A stretch of 44,154 nt of DNA from Candidatus Cloacimonetes bacterium 4572_55 (lineage in GTDB: Bacteria; 4572-55). Positions within the stretch are counted from its first letter, which is position 1. Every line of letters begins with the position of its first letter. The stretch is taken from NCBI GenBank assembly GCA_002084765.1, contig NBMB01000039.1, forward strand, positions 1 to 44,154, written 5' to 3'. This document shows, in pieces, positions 33,332-41,700 of this stretch. The position numbers and the translations under genes were made by a program. The notes beneath the pieces were generated by a model, which was not told where the DNA came from, made no database searches, and saw only the letters and a program-made list of their open reading frames with translations.

Positions 33332-34369
33332 ATGGAGAAGAAGATCGGAATTTTATTCGGACAAGAGGACACCTTTCCGCAAGCCTTTGTGGATCGGGTG
33401 AACTCGAAAGAAATCGAAGGAATTACAGCAGAATTTGTGAGGATAGACAAAGTCTTGCAAGCCCAACCGTCGGAATACGCAGTCGTCATTGACCGTATCT
33501 CGCAGGATATTCCTTTTTATCGAACCACGCTCAAGAATATGGCGATATCGGGAACAGCTGTGATCAACAACCCTTTCTGGTGGACAGCGGATGACAAATT
33601 TTTTAATAACGCGTTGGCGGAAAAAATCGGCGTGGCAGTGCCGAAGACCGTCGTGCTGCCCTCAAAGGAGCATCCGCCGGATACGAACGAAAAATCTATG
33701 CGCAATCTCGCATATCCTTTAGATTGGGACACAATTTTTGGTTATGTGGGATTTCCGGCGTATTTCAAACCGTTTTCTGGCGGCGGCTGGAAGAATGTCT
33801 ATCGGGTGGAAAGCCCAGAGGCTCTGTTTCAGATTTACAACGAGACCGGACAGTTGGTGATGATGCTGCAGGAAGAGATCAATTTTACCGAGTATTTTCG
33901 CTGCTATTGCATAGACCGGCGAGACGTGCACATTATGCGCTACGACCCTCGACAGCCTCACCACCTGCGTTATGTCCGGGATCCGAAGCCGATTTCCAGG
34001 CGGATGACCGCGTCGATTCGGAGGGCGGTCCTGGACCTGAACAAGGCACTTGGATACGATTTCAACACTGTTGAACTGGCACTACAGGACGGAGTTCTGT
34101 ACGCTATCGACTTTTGCAATCCCGCGCCGGACGCGGACCTGCATTCGGTCGGTCCCGAAAATTTCGAGTGGGTGGTGGAAGCCGTGGCAAATATGGCGAT
34201 CCGTCGGGCAAAGAACCACAAACCTGAGAGAAATAATATGGCCTGGGGTGATTTTGTCCGATCTTTTGTGAATAAAAAACCCCTGGTTCCGCTCCCGCCA
34301 TCAAAAAAATCGAAGAAGCCGCGAAAAAAATCGCGAAAAAAATCTGTCCAAGAAACGTCGGAGAAATAA
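33332..34369 (+). CDS. RimK/D-Ala-D-Ala-ligase-like ATP-grasp enzyme
   Basis: ATGs at 33329 and 33332 are both possible; the second is 6 bases from AAGGA and is used. The 345-residue protein has an ATP-grasp fold: the flexible Gly-rich loop YFKPFSGGGWKNVYRV (about 146-161), the adenine-contact segment MMLQEEI, and the Mg-binding end AIDFCNPAPDAD (about 256-267), where Asp and Asn are the metal ligands. It should join a carboxylate to an amine through an acyl phosphate. The last 25 residues are Lys/Arg/Ser-rich and look disordered. It heads a cluster with a GCS2-type ligase and a second ATP-grasp-like protein. Substrates are unknown. Confidence 0.83.
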   Translation: MEKKIGILFGQEDTFPQAFVDRVNSKEIEGITAEFVRIDKVLQAQPSEYAVVIDRISQDIPFYRTTLKNMAISGTAVINNPFWWTADDKFFNNALAEKIGVAVPKTVVLPSKEHPPDTNEKSMRNLAYPLDWDTIFGYVGFPAYFKPFSGGGWKNVYRVESPEALFQIYNETGQLVMMLQEEINFTEYFRCYCIDRRDVHIMRYDPRQPHHLRYVRDPKPISRRMTASIRRAVLDLNKALGYDFNTVELALQDGVLYAIDFCNPAPDADLHSVGPENFEWVVEAVANMAIRRAKNHKPERNNMAWGDFVRSFVNKKPLVPLPPSKKSKKPRKKSRKKSVQETSEK

Positions 34370-34385
34370 CGACTGATCCGCAGAT

Positions 34386-34463
34386 GCGGACAAATCTGCG
34401 AAATCTGCGGACAAATCTGCGAAATCTGCGGACAAATCTGCGAAATCTGCGGACAAATCTGCG
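34386..34463 (+). repeat. Tandem repeat, 21-base unit, 3.7 copies
   Basis: GCGGACAAATCTGCGAAATCT repeats from 34386, 34407 and 34428, with a partial unit at 34449-34463. It shares the CGCAGATT motif (reverse strand) with the cores of the dispersed intergenic repeats. Because the unit is 21 bases, the frame of the next gene stays open through it. Confidence 0.92.
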
Positions 34464-34473
34464 GGGGAAAGCT

Positions 34474-35595
34474 ATGTTGAAAAATCCTAAGACACGAAAA
34501 GAAGATTTTACGCTGGGGATTGAAGAAGAATTTCAAATCATCAATCCTCAAACTCGGGAACTGAGTTCTTTTATCACCCAGATATTAGCCGATGGAAAGA
34601 TGTCGCTTCGGGAACAGGTGAAGGCGGAGTTGCACCAATCTGTTGTGGAAATCGGCACAAAGGTATGTCGCAGTGTCCATGAAGCGCGGCAGGAGGTGAC
34701 GAATCTCCGATACCAACTGGCTCTTTTGGCGAAAAATCGAGGGTACCGGATTGCCGCGTCTGGCACGCATCCCTTTTCCCATTGGGTGGATCAGAAGATC
34801 ACAGATCATCCACGCTATCGAGAAGTGGTGCAGGATATGCAGCAGATCGCACGCGCCAATCTCATTTTTGGTCTGCATGTTCACGTCGGTATAAAGGATC
34901 GAGACGTTGCGCTGCGTATCCTGAACGAGGCTCGCTATTTTATCCCTCATATTTTTGCTTTATCCACCAATTCGCCATTCTGGCAGGGCAGAAACACGGG
35001 CTTGAAGTCCTATCGCACCAAAGTTTTCGATCGATTTCCTCGGACTGGGATTCCTGAATATTTCAACAGTTTGTCGGAATATGATAACTTTATTAACTTG
35101 TTGATAAAAACCAAATGTATCGACAATGCTAAGAAAATTTGGTGGGATATTCGCCTGCATCCCTTTTTCAATACCATCGAATATCGGGTATGCGACATTA
35201 TGATGCGGGTCGATGAGACCATTGCTATCGCCGCGCTTTTCCAGGCGATTACAGCAAAGCTGTATAAATTGATCAAACAAAATTTGGGTTTTCGACTCTA
35301 TCGCCGAGCCTTGATCATGGAAAATAAATGGCGCGCGTCTCGTTATGGTCTGGACGGGAAGATGATTGACTTTGGGAAAAGAGAAGAAGTGAGCGTCCGC
35401 TCTTTGATCCATGAACTGCTCGAATTTGTTGATGATGTGGTTGATGATTTGGGTTCGCGCCGGGAGATCGAATACATCTATCAGATGTTGGAAACAGGCA
35501 GCGGTGCTGACCGACAACTGAGTGTATGGCGTCAAAAAGGCGACATCAAAGCAGTGGTGGATTTTATTATTGAGGAAACCCACCATGGTTTATAA
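34474..35595 (+). CDS. GCS2-type carboxylate-amine ligase (glutamate-cysteine-ligase-like)
   Basis: The ATG at 34474 is used because GGGGGAAAG precedes it and the family N-terminus (FTLGIEEEFQIINP) follows at once; an upstream ATG at 34384 would only add translated tandem repeat. The 373-residue protein belongs to the YbdK-like glutamate-cysteine ligase 2 family of the glutamine-synthetase-like fold. Motifs seen are GIEEEFQ (about 15-21), an AELHQSVVEIGTKVC segment (about 50-64), ASGTHPFSHW, and LHVHVGIKD with the metal-binding His residues. It probably makes an amide bond between glutamate or another acid and an amine. Its position between two ATP-grasp proteins suggests successive ligations in one pathway. 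Confidence 0.88.
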   Translation: MLKNPKTRKEDFTLGIEEEFQIINPQTRELSSFITQILADGKMSLREQVKAELHQSVVEIGTKVCRSVHEARQEVTNLRYQLALLAKNRGYRIAASGTHPFSHWVDQKITDHPRYREVVQDMQQIARANLIFGLHVHVGIKDRDVALRILNEARYFIPHIFALSTNSPFWQGRNTGLKSYRTKVFDRFPRTGIPEYFNSLSEYDNFINLLIKTKCIDNAKKIWWDIRLHPFFNTIEYRVCDIMMRVDETIAIAALFQAITAKLYKLIKQNLGFRLYRRALIMENKWRASRYGLDGKMIDFGKREEVSVRSLIHELLEFVDDVVDDLGSRREIEYIYQMLETGSGADRQLSVWRQKGDIKAVVDFIIEETHHGL

Positions 35596-35645
35596 TTAAA
35601 AAAAACCGCGAATTTAATCTCCAAGAATATGGAAAGAGTGATACC

Positions 35646-36821
35646 ATGATACCCGAATTGCGAGAAAAATATAACGCTGAATTTAGCCCGGAACGATACC
35701 GGCGATTTTTGGACGACCTCTGGACGATCAACCGAGGAGAAGTGGATTTTCGAGTATGCGAGACTCCGCTTTTTCTCCAGGAGTCGATTTGTGAGCAACT
35801 GGTCTCCGCTTCGAAAGACATTACCGTCAAGCTCCAAAGCGAGGCGTTCAAACAACATTGCCTTGACGCGGTCCCAAAAAACTTAACTGTGCCGAACCAA
35901 GATGCACATACGACTTTTCTTCAGATCGACTTTGCCTTGTGCCAGGATGCTTCAGGGGATTTTTATCCGCAACTAATTGAGTTACAAGGCTTTCCGTCTG
36001 TTTATGGATTTCAGGCGCATCTGGATGAAAAAATCAAAGCGCATTTTGACCTTGCTCGGGGCCTCGGGGCCTATTTTAGCGACCACAACCGGGACTCCTA
36101 TCTCGATCTGCTCCGTCAGGCAGTTATCGGAGAGAGCGACCCTGAGCGTACGATCCTGCTGGAGATTCGACCGGAGAGCCAAAAGACGCGTATCGACTTT
36201 GCGTGCACCGAGCATTATTTCGGAATCAAGCCGGTATGTTTGAGCAAAATTATCAAACGAGGGCAACGTCTATTCTATAAAAAAGAGAATCAAGAAATTC
36301 CGATCGAGCGCGTTTATAATCGAGTCATATCCGATGAATTGCAGGGTGCGGATATCTCCTATAATTTTTCCTTTCAAGATGATTTGGACGTCAAATGGGT
36401 CGGGCATCCTCACTGGTTTTACAAAATCAGCAAGCATTCATTGCCTTTTTTTGACGAGGTCTACGCGCCGAAGTCCTACTTTCTGAGCGAGTTGGATCAC
36501 TATCCGGACGATCTCGAAAATTATGTGCTGAAGCCTCTTTACTCGTTTGCCGGCAGCGGTGTAAAAATCGACGCGACGGCTGAGAAATTGGATTCGGTTT
36601 CGGATCGGGACAACTATATTCTGCAAGAAAAGATTGCCTACGATCCACTGATTTTGACCCCGGACGATCCCGCAAAGGTGGAAGTCCGCATGATGTTCAT
36701 TTGGATCGACGAGCCGATATTGGTCAATAATCTGGTGCGGGTCGGCAAAGGCAAAATGATGGGCGTCAATTTTAACAAAGATAAAGTATGGGTCGGTGCC
36801 ACCGCTGGCTATCACTTTTAG
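35646..36821 (+). CDS. ATP-grasp-like ligase of unknown substrate
   Basis: A 391-residue protein. The N-terminal 150 residues contain a QLIELQGFPSVYGFQ motif (about 108-122), which I associate with a poorly described family. The C-terminal third has ATP-grasp features: the Gly-rich loop YVLKPLYSFAGSGVKID (about 294-310), an adenine-contact segment YILQEKI (about 325-331), and EVRMMFIWIDEPILVNNLVR. The final DKVWVGATAGYHF is Gly/aromatic-rich. It is probably a third amide-forming enzyme of the cluster; it begins 50 bases after the GCS2-type gene and ends with a terminator. The catalytic assignment is inference from motif layout. Confidence 0.65.
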   Translation: MIPELREKYNAEFSPERYRRFLDDLWTINRGEVDFRVCETPLFLQESICEQLVSASKDITVKLQSEAFKQHCLDAVPKNLTVPNQDAHTTFLQIDFALCQDASGDFYPQLIELQGFPSVYGFQAHLDEKIKAHFDLARGLGAYFSDHNRDSYLDLLRQAVIGESDPERTILLEIRPESQKTRIDFACTEHYFGIKPVCLSKIIKRGQRLFYKKENQEIPIERVYNRVISDELQGADISYNFSFQDDLDVKWVGHPHWFYKISKHSLPFFDEVYAPKSYFLSELDHYPDDLENYVLKPLYSFAGSGVKIDATAEKLDSVSDRDNYILQEKIAYDPLILTPDDPAKVEVRMMFIWIDEPILVNNLVRVGKGKMMGVNFNKDKVWVGATAGYHF

Positions 36822-36890
36822 TGATGAATTTAGTGATAAAAAGCCCAACGTACATAACGCAGATCGATGATCTGTATTTTATTGGCTCAC

Positions 36891-36915
36891 GGCAGAACGC
36901 TGTTCTGCCATTTTT
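36891..36915 (+). terminator. Terminator closing the ligase cluster
   Basis: GGCAGAAC (36891-36898) pairs perfectly with GTTCTGCC (36902-36909) around a 3-base loop and is followed by ATTTTT. A smaller hairpin (CAGATC/GATCTG, 36860-36874) lies just upstream. It separates the cluster from glycogen synthase. Confidence 0.85.
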
Positions 36916-36950
36916 AATGATTTCCAGGATTTAAATGGGAGTAGAGACAC

Positions 36951-38411
36951 ATGTATCCGTTAAAAGTATGTTTTGCCGCCTCGGAAATATCGCCTTTTGC
37001 CAAAATTGGGGGATTGGGCGATTATTCCGCGGGATTACCGAGATTCCTCAGCCAGAAGGGACATGATGTCCGTCCTTTCATGCCCTTCTATGATACCATT
37101 GACACCGGGGAGCGCCATTTTCATGCAGTAGATTTTATCCGGGATGTGCCAGTGCGTCTTGCAGATGAGACAGTCCTATTTACACTGATCACGGCGCAAC
37201 TTCCGAACTCTTCACTGGATGTTTATTTCATCGACTGCCCCCGTTTTTTCCATCGGGGAAATGTATATACCAACGATAGAGATGAATATCTGCGTTTCGG
37301 CTTTTTCTGTCGAGCAGTTATCGAGAGTTGCCAACGGTTGGGGTGGGGACCGGATATTTTTCATTGTAACGATTGGCACACTGCGTTGCTTCCGCTGCTT
37401 TATCAAAACGAATATAAGTGGGATTCCCTGTTTCATCGCAGCAAAAGCGTGCTGACTATGCACAACCATGGGTACGGCTATCAGGGACTTTTCCCCACCC
37501 ACGCGATATGGAAACTGGGCATAAAAGATTATGCCAACTTGATCCCTCGAGAAGATCGGGAGTCTGATATTGTCAACTTTCTAAAAATCGGCATCCTTCA
37601 TGCCGACGCGGTGGTACCGGTCAGCTTGACCTACGCGGACGAAATCCGTACGCCGGAGTTGGGTCACGGGCTGGACGCCATGCTGCGCTACAAAGGCGAC
37701 GCGGTCACAGGAATTGTCAACGGTGCGGATTATGGCGAATGGGACCCGAGGCGAGACCCGTTCATTCCCTATCACTATTCCGCTGATAATCTGGAATGGA
37801 AAGAGGAAAATAAAAAGTATCTGTTAAATGACGTGGGTCTGCCTTATGACCCAGACGCGCCGGTTTTGGGCGTTGTTTCTCGATTAACGGAGCAAAAAGG
37901 ACTCGATCTGCTCTTTGAATGTTTGCATGAGATCCTCTATCATAATAACGTCCGTTTTATTATTTTGGGCGGCGGCGAACGTCATTACGAAAACTTTTTC
38001 GAGGCTATCCAATACGAGTTCCCACATAAAGCCTATTTTTATCGGGGATATAACAACCGCCTCTCTCACCTGATCCAAGCAGGAAGCGATATGTTGATCG
38101 TGCCGTCCAAATACGAGCCGTGCGGTCTGACGCAGATATACGCCTTAAAATATGGCGCGGTGCCCGTGGTTCGCAAAACAGGAGGCTTAGCCGATACAGT
38201 CCAACCTCACAACCACGGATATCAAAACGGCGTCGGTTTTGTCTTTGATCATTTCACATCGGTCGGATTGAGTTGGGCGATCAACTTTGCCATCCATACT
38301 TTTCCCTATAAGCATGTGTGGAAACCACTTATGAAACGCGGCATGGAGCAAGATTTTTCTTGGGACTCACAAGGGGAAAAATATCTCGACCTCTATCGCC
38401 GCATACGCTGA
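36951..38411 (+). CDS. glgA: Glycogen (starch) synthase
   Basis: A 486-residue GT5-family enzyme that extends alpha-1,4-glucan from ADP- or UDP-glucose. The N-terminal Rossmann domain has KIGGLGDYSAGLP (near 19-31; most family members have KTGGLGD) and CNDWHTALLPL. The hinge NGADYGEWDP is near 262. The C-terminal domain has SRLTEQKGLDLL, PSKYEPCGLTQIYALKYG (near 384-401) and KTGGLADTV. Length is normal. GGGAG lies 9 bases before the ATG. It follows the ligase cluster but is divided from it by a terminator, so it is probably its own unit. Confidence 0.93.
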   Translation: MYPLKVCFAASEISPFAKIGGLGDYSAGLPRFLSQKGHDVRPFMPFYDTIDTGERHFHAVDFIRDVPVRLADETVLFTLITAQLPNSSLDVYFIDCPRFFHRGNVYTNDRDEYLRFGFFCRAVIESCQRLGWGPDIFHCNDWHTALLPLLYQNEYKWDSLFHRSKSVLTMHNHGYGYQGLFPTHAIWKLGIKDYANLIPREDRESDIVNFLKIGILHADAVVPVSLTYADEIRTPELGHGLDAMLRYKGDAVTGIVNGADYGEWDPRRDPFIPYHYSADNLEWKEENKKYLLNDVGLPYDPDAPVLGVVSRLTEQKGLDLLFECLHEILYHNNVRFIILGGGERHYENFFEAIQYEFPHKAYFYRGYNNRLSHLIQAGSDMLIVPSKYEPCGLTQIYALKYGAVPVVRKTGGLADTVQPHNHGYQNGVGFVFDHFTSVGLSWAINFAIHTFPYKHVWKPLMKRGMEQDFSWDSQGEKYLDLYRRIR

Positions 38412-38756
38412 CTAATAGCCATTCAAAGTCTGCTAACCTGGATTATTCGTCATCACGGAAATCGGTCCGCAGATTACGCAGATTATCGCAGATTAAGAAT
38501 GGATAATTAAAGAATTATATCTTTTTTGCCAAATTTTCTTAATATCAAACATCTGATATCTCTGGTTCTCCGAGGATTATGAATAATGCAGGCTAAGAAA
38601 TTCTGCTAAGTTAACCTGAAATACTAAAAATAGTTATAGTGAACAAACCCATTGATAAAAATCAAGGTTTTGCTCAACTATCTTTCCAACTTTAGAGAAT
38701 CTATCCCAAATATCAACGGAAGATACGTTAATAAAATTAATAAAAAGAGGATCATT
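38412..38756. other. Spacer between glgA and trkA
   Basis: About 345 bases. Repeat copy C fills 38433-38596; the rest is AT-rich leader DNA for trkA, with AAGAGG at 38745-38750. No terminator for glgA is evident apart from the inverted ends of the repeat itself. Confidence 0.55.
38433..38596 (+). repeat. Intergenic repeat, copy C (both terminal inverted repeats)
   Basis: The left end CTAACCTGGATTATTC (38433-38448) and the right end GAATAATGCAGGCTAA (38581-38596) are inverted copies with three mismatches in 16. The body matches copies A and B but lacks about 70 bases after the AAATTTTCTT block. With both ends present it best defines the element, about 164 bp here. Confidence 0.8.
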
Positions 38757-40115
38757 ATGAACACGATCATAATCGGCGCGGGAGTTGTCGGCTTTTATAT
38801 CACGCAACTCCTCTCTATGGAAAAGCACAATGTGACAGTGATCGACATCGACCAGGAAGCCCTGAGGCGGATTGAGGAGACTTACGACGTCCAGACACTG
38901 CAAGGACATGGAGCCAGCACGGTCATATTGGTGGAGGCGGACATCGATGAGGCAGATCTGGTCGTGGCTGTGACGTCAAACGACGAGATCAATATTCTTG
39001 CCTGTTTGATAGGGAAACAGCTCGGCGCGAAACGGACTATAGTCCGGCTGGAAAATCCGGCTTATCACGATGTGAGCGATCGATTTCTCTATCGGGACTT
39101 GCTCGGCATTGATCTGGTCATTAACCCCAAAAATCTCGCTGCAATGGAGATATACCAGCGGATTCGGATGCCGGGCGCGGTGGCTGTGGAGAGCTTTGCC
39201 GGAGGGCGGGTCACGATGAAACAGCTTCATGTGACACCCTCGTTCAAACACATCGGTCAGGAGTTGAAAGACTATCGCCTGCCGATCAAATGCGTGGTCG
39301 CCGCGGTTTTGCGAGAGGATCAGGTCATTATTCCCAGCGGAATCGATGTGCTACAAGCAGACGATATGGTCTTTGTGGTCGGCGAAAAGGATAAAATGAA
39401 GAAGATCGAGACTTTTTTTGGCAAGTCGGTTCCGGATATCCGTAACGTGACCATTGTCGGCGGCGGAGATATCGGCATTACAGTCGCCAAAAATTTTGAG
39501 GCTGCCACAAATATTTCTGTGAAGTTGTTTGACGAGGATCACAAACGGTGCGAGGAGCTTTCCCGCGAGTTAAACCGGACTTTGGTGATCTATGGGAGCG
39601 GGACAGACCTGACGCTGCTAAAGGAAGAGCGAGTCTTTAATACAGACGCGTTTATTGCCGTCAGCGGCGAAGACGAGACCAATCTGCTGGCAGGATTGCT
39701 GGCAAAAGAACTGGGCGTGCCGAAAAGCATCGTGCTGGTAGATCGACCAGACTATATGCCGGTCTATGAGCGGCTCGGCATCGACTCGGCGATCAGCCCT
39801 CGCATCCTGACCGCAAAATATGTGCTGAAATACGTCCATCCTGGCAATGTCTCCGCGGTCTCTTTTATCAAGGAGGACAAGGCGGAAATTCTTGAAATTT
39901 TAGTCGGAAAAAATAGCCAAATGGATGGCATCACTCTGAAGGATGCTCCCAAAGCCGAATTTCCCCGCGGCGCGGTTATTGGTGCTGTGGTAAAAAGTGG
40001 AAAAGTGGTGATCCCCTTTGGCGATACGGTTATGAATGAAGGCGACACCGTGATCATTTTCGCTCTGCCGCAGGTTGTCCGACAAGTTGAAGATGCGTTT
40101 AAGAAAGCAAATTAA
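38757..40115 (+). CDS. trkA: Trk potassium uptake regulator TrkA
   Basis: The ATG at 38757 has AAGAGG 6 bases upstream and gives a 452-residue protein. It has the classical double layout: two nucleotide-binding RCK/TrkA-N domains (MNTIIIGAGVVGFYITQLL with a following acidic VIDID, and NVTIVGGGDIGITVAKNF), each followed by a TrkA-C ligand-binding domain. It sits on the cytoplasmic face of the TrkH channel and gates it in response to nucleotides. trkH follows 64 bases later, so the two form the full Trk system. The longer reading from 38652 has no ribosome-binding site. Confidence 0.95.
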   Translation: MNTIIIGAGVVGFYITQLLSMEKHNVTVIDIDQEALRRIEETYDVQTLQGHGASTVILVEADIDEADLVVAVTSNDEINILACLIGKQLGAKRTIVRLENPAYHDVSDRFLYRDLLGIDLVINPKNLAAMEIYQRIRMPGAVAVESFAGGRVTMKQLHVTPSFKHIGQELKDYRLPIKCVVAAVLREDQVIIPSGIDVLQADDMVFVVGEKDKMKKIETFFGKSVPDIRNVTIVGGGDIGITVAKNFEAATNISVKLFDEDHKRCEELSRELNRTLVIYGSGTDLTLLKEERVFNTDAFIAVSGEDETNLLAGLLAKELGVPKSIVLVDRPDYMPVYERLGIDSAISPRILTAKYVLKYVHPGNVSAVSFIKEDKAEILEILVGKNSQMDGITLKDAPKAEFPRGAVIGAVVKSGKVVIPFGDTVMNEGDTVIIFALPQVVRQVEDAFKKAN

Positions 40116-40179
40116 CCCAAAATTTCACCTCGTTACTCTGTATTTACCAGAGAGTATTCAGCGGATAAAATAAAATCTT

Positions 40180-41676
40180 ATGAATTATAAAATTGTCAGC
40201 AAATTAACCGGACTGTTGATCCTTTTTCTCGCGATCTGTATGATTTTTTCACTCCTCTGGAGCGTATGGTACTCAGAATGGAACGTGGCGTTCTCCTTTC
40301 TCTATACTATATTGATATGTATCATTTTAGGCGGCGGACTGGTATGGTATGGGGCTGGCACAGAGGAAGAGGTTTTGCGCAAAGAAGGGATGGCGGTTGT
40401 CGGCATTGGCTGGCTTTTGTCCGGGATCATTGGCTCGCTGCCTTTTATCCTGTCGCACACTTTTCGCTTCCAGACTATAGAGGGCGTGCAGATCGAAAAC
40501 GGGCTGTTTTCGCAGATCATAAATAGCCTGTTCGAAACTCTATCCGGGTTCACGACGACCGGATCCACTGTGCTGACGAATATCGAGATCGTGCCAAAGG
40601 GATTGCTTTTCTGGCGCAGTTTCACCCATTGGCTGGGAGGAATGGGGATCATCGTGTTATTTATAGCGATTTTGCCTATGTTGGGCGCGGGCGCAAAACG
40701 ACTTTTCAAGTCCGAAGTGCCGGGACCCATACCGGAAGGGCTTCGTCCTCGCATCAAAACCACAGCGCTGATCCTATGGGGCATTTACATGGCGATCTCC
40801 GCGGTTCAGACCATTGCCTATCTTCTCGCGGGGATGGATTTTTTCGACGCGCTATGCCACACCTTTGGCACAATGGCGACCGGCGGATTCTCGCCTTACA
40901 ACGCCAGTATCGGGCATTATCAAAGCGCGTGGATCGAGTATATCACGGTCGTATTTATGGTCGTCGCAGGCATCAATTTTGGGCTATACTTTCAGGTGAT
41001 ACGAGGCGACTACAAAACGATTTTTAAAGACTCGGAGATGCGCGTTTTTTTCGGAATCGTCGCTCTCGGTACGTTCCTGATCATGTTCGATACCATGCGT
41101 CACCAAATTTTTGATAATCTGATCGACTCGTTCCGTTACGTTTGGTTTCAGGTAGTCTCGATCATCACCACAACTGGATACGGCACATCGGATTTCAATA
41201 CCTGGCCCCCCTTCTCAAAATTGGCACTGATCACGCTCATGTTCTTCGGAGCTTCGAGCGGATCCACAGGCGGCGGCATGAAAATCATCCGGCTGATGAT
41301 TCTGGTCAAATTGGCGTACTATCAGATATACAAAACATTTCATCCCCAATCGGTCGTCACCCTGAAGATCGGTGGAAAACCGATCGGTCAGGATGTGATC
41401 GACGGCGTGACAGGCCTGTTCATTATCGGGATGTCCATCTTTGTAGCGAGCACATTAGCCATGGGCATGCTGGGACTGGATATTGTCACCGCGACCACGT
41501 CGGTCGCAGCAACGCTATGGAATATCGGACCCGGACTGGAAAAGGTGGGGTCCATCGAAAATTTTGCACATATCCCTAATGCGGGGAAAATCCTCCTGAC
41601 ATTCTGTATGCTGTTGGGAAGGCTGGAGTTCTACACGATCCTCGCCCTTCTTTTGCCGACATTTTGGCGAAATTAA
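40180..41676 (+). CDS. trkH: Trk potassium uptake channel TrkH
   Basis: A 498-residue membrane protein with about ten hydrophobic segments, typical for TrkH/KtrB. The four pore loops can be followed: TTTGSTVLTN (about 127-136), MATGGFSPYN (about 231-240), TTTGYGTSDF (about 330-339) and LWNIGPGLEKVG (about 446-457), each with a selectivity-filter Gly. The GGGMKIIR segment after the third pore loop is also typical. It imports K+ together with TrkA encoded just upstream. The ribosome-binding site is weak, so translation may be coupled to upstream genes. The next gene begins 24 bases after the stop. Confidence 0.95.
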   Translation: MNYKIVSKLTGLLILFLAICMIFSLLWSVWYSEWNVAFSFLYTILICIILGGGLVWYGAGTEEEVLRKEGMAVVGIGWLLSGIIGSLPFILSHTFRFQTIEGVQIENGLFSQIINSLFETLSGFTTTGSTVLTNIEIVPKGLLFWRSFTHWLGGMGIIVLFIAILPMLGAGAKRLFKSEVPGPIPEGLRPRIKTTALILWGIYMAISAVQTIAYLLAGMDFFDALCHTFGTMATGGFSPYNASIGHYQSAWIEYITVVFMVVAGINFGLYFQVIRGDYKTIFKDSEMRVFFGIVALGTFLIMFDTMRHQIFDNLIDSFRYVWFQVVSIITTTGYGTSDFNTWPPFSKLALITLMFFGASSGSTGGGMKIIRLMILVKLAYYQIYKTFHPQSVVTLKIGGKPIGQDVIDGVTGLFIIGMSIFVASTLAMGMLGLDIVTATTSVAATLWNIGPGLEKVGSIENFAHIPNAGKILLTFCMLLGRLEFYTILALLLPTFWRN

Positions 41677-41700
41677 TCTCTGCTTTTCGCAGGGTGGATT

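Noticed and set aside
34384-34473. N-terminal extension of the GCS2-type ligase with RTNLRNL repeats
   Set aside because: The extension is translated tandem-repeat DNA without a ribosome-binding site; the family N-terminus starts right after the ATG at 34474.
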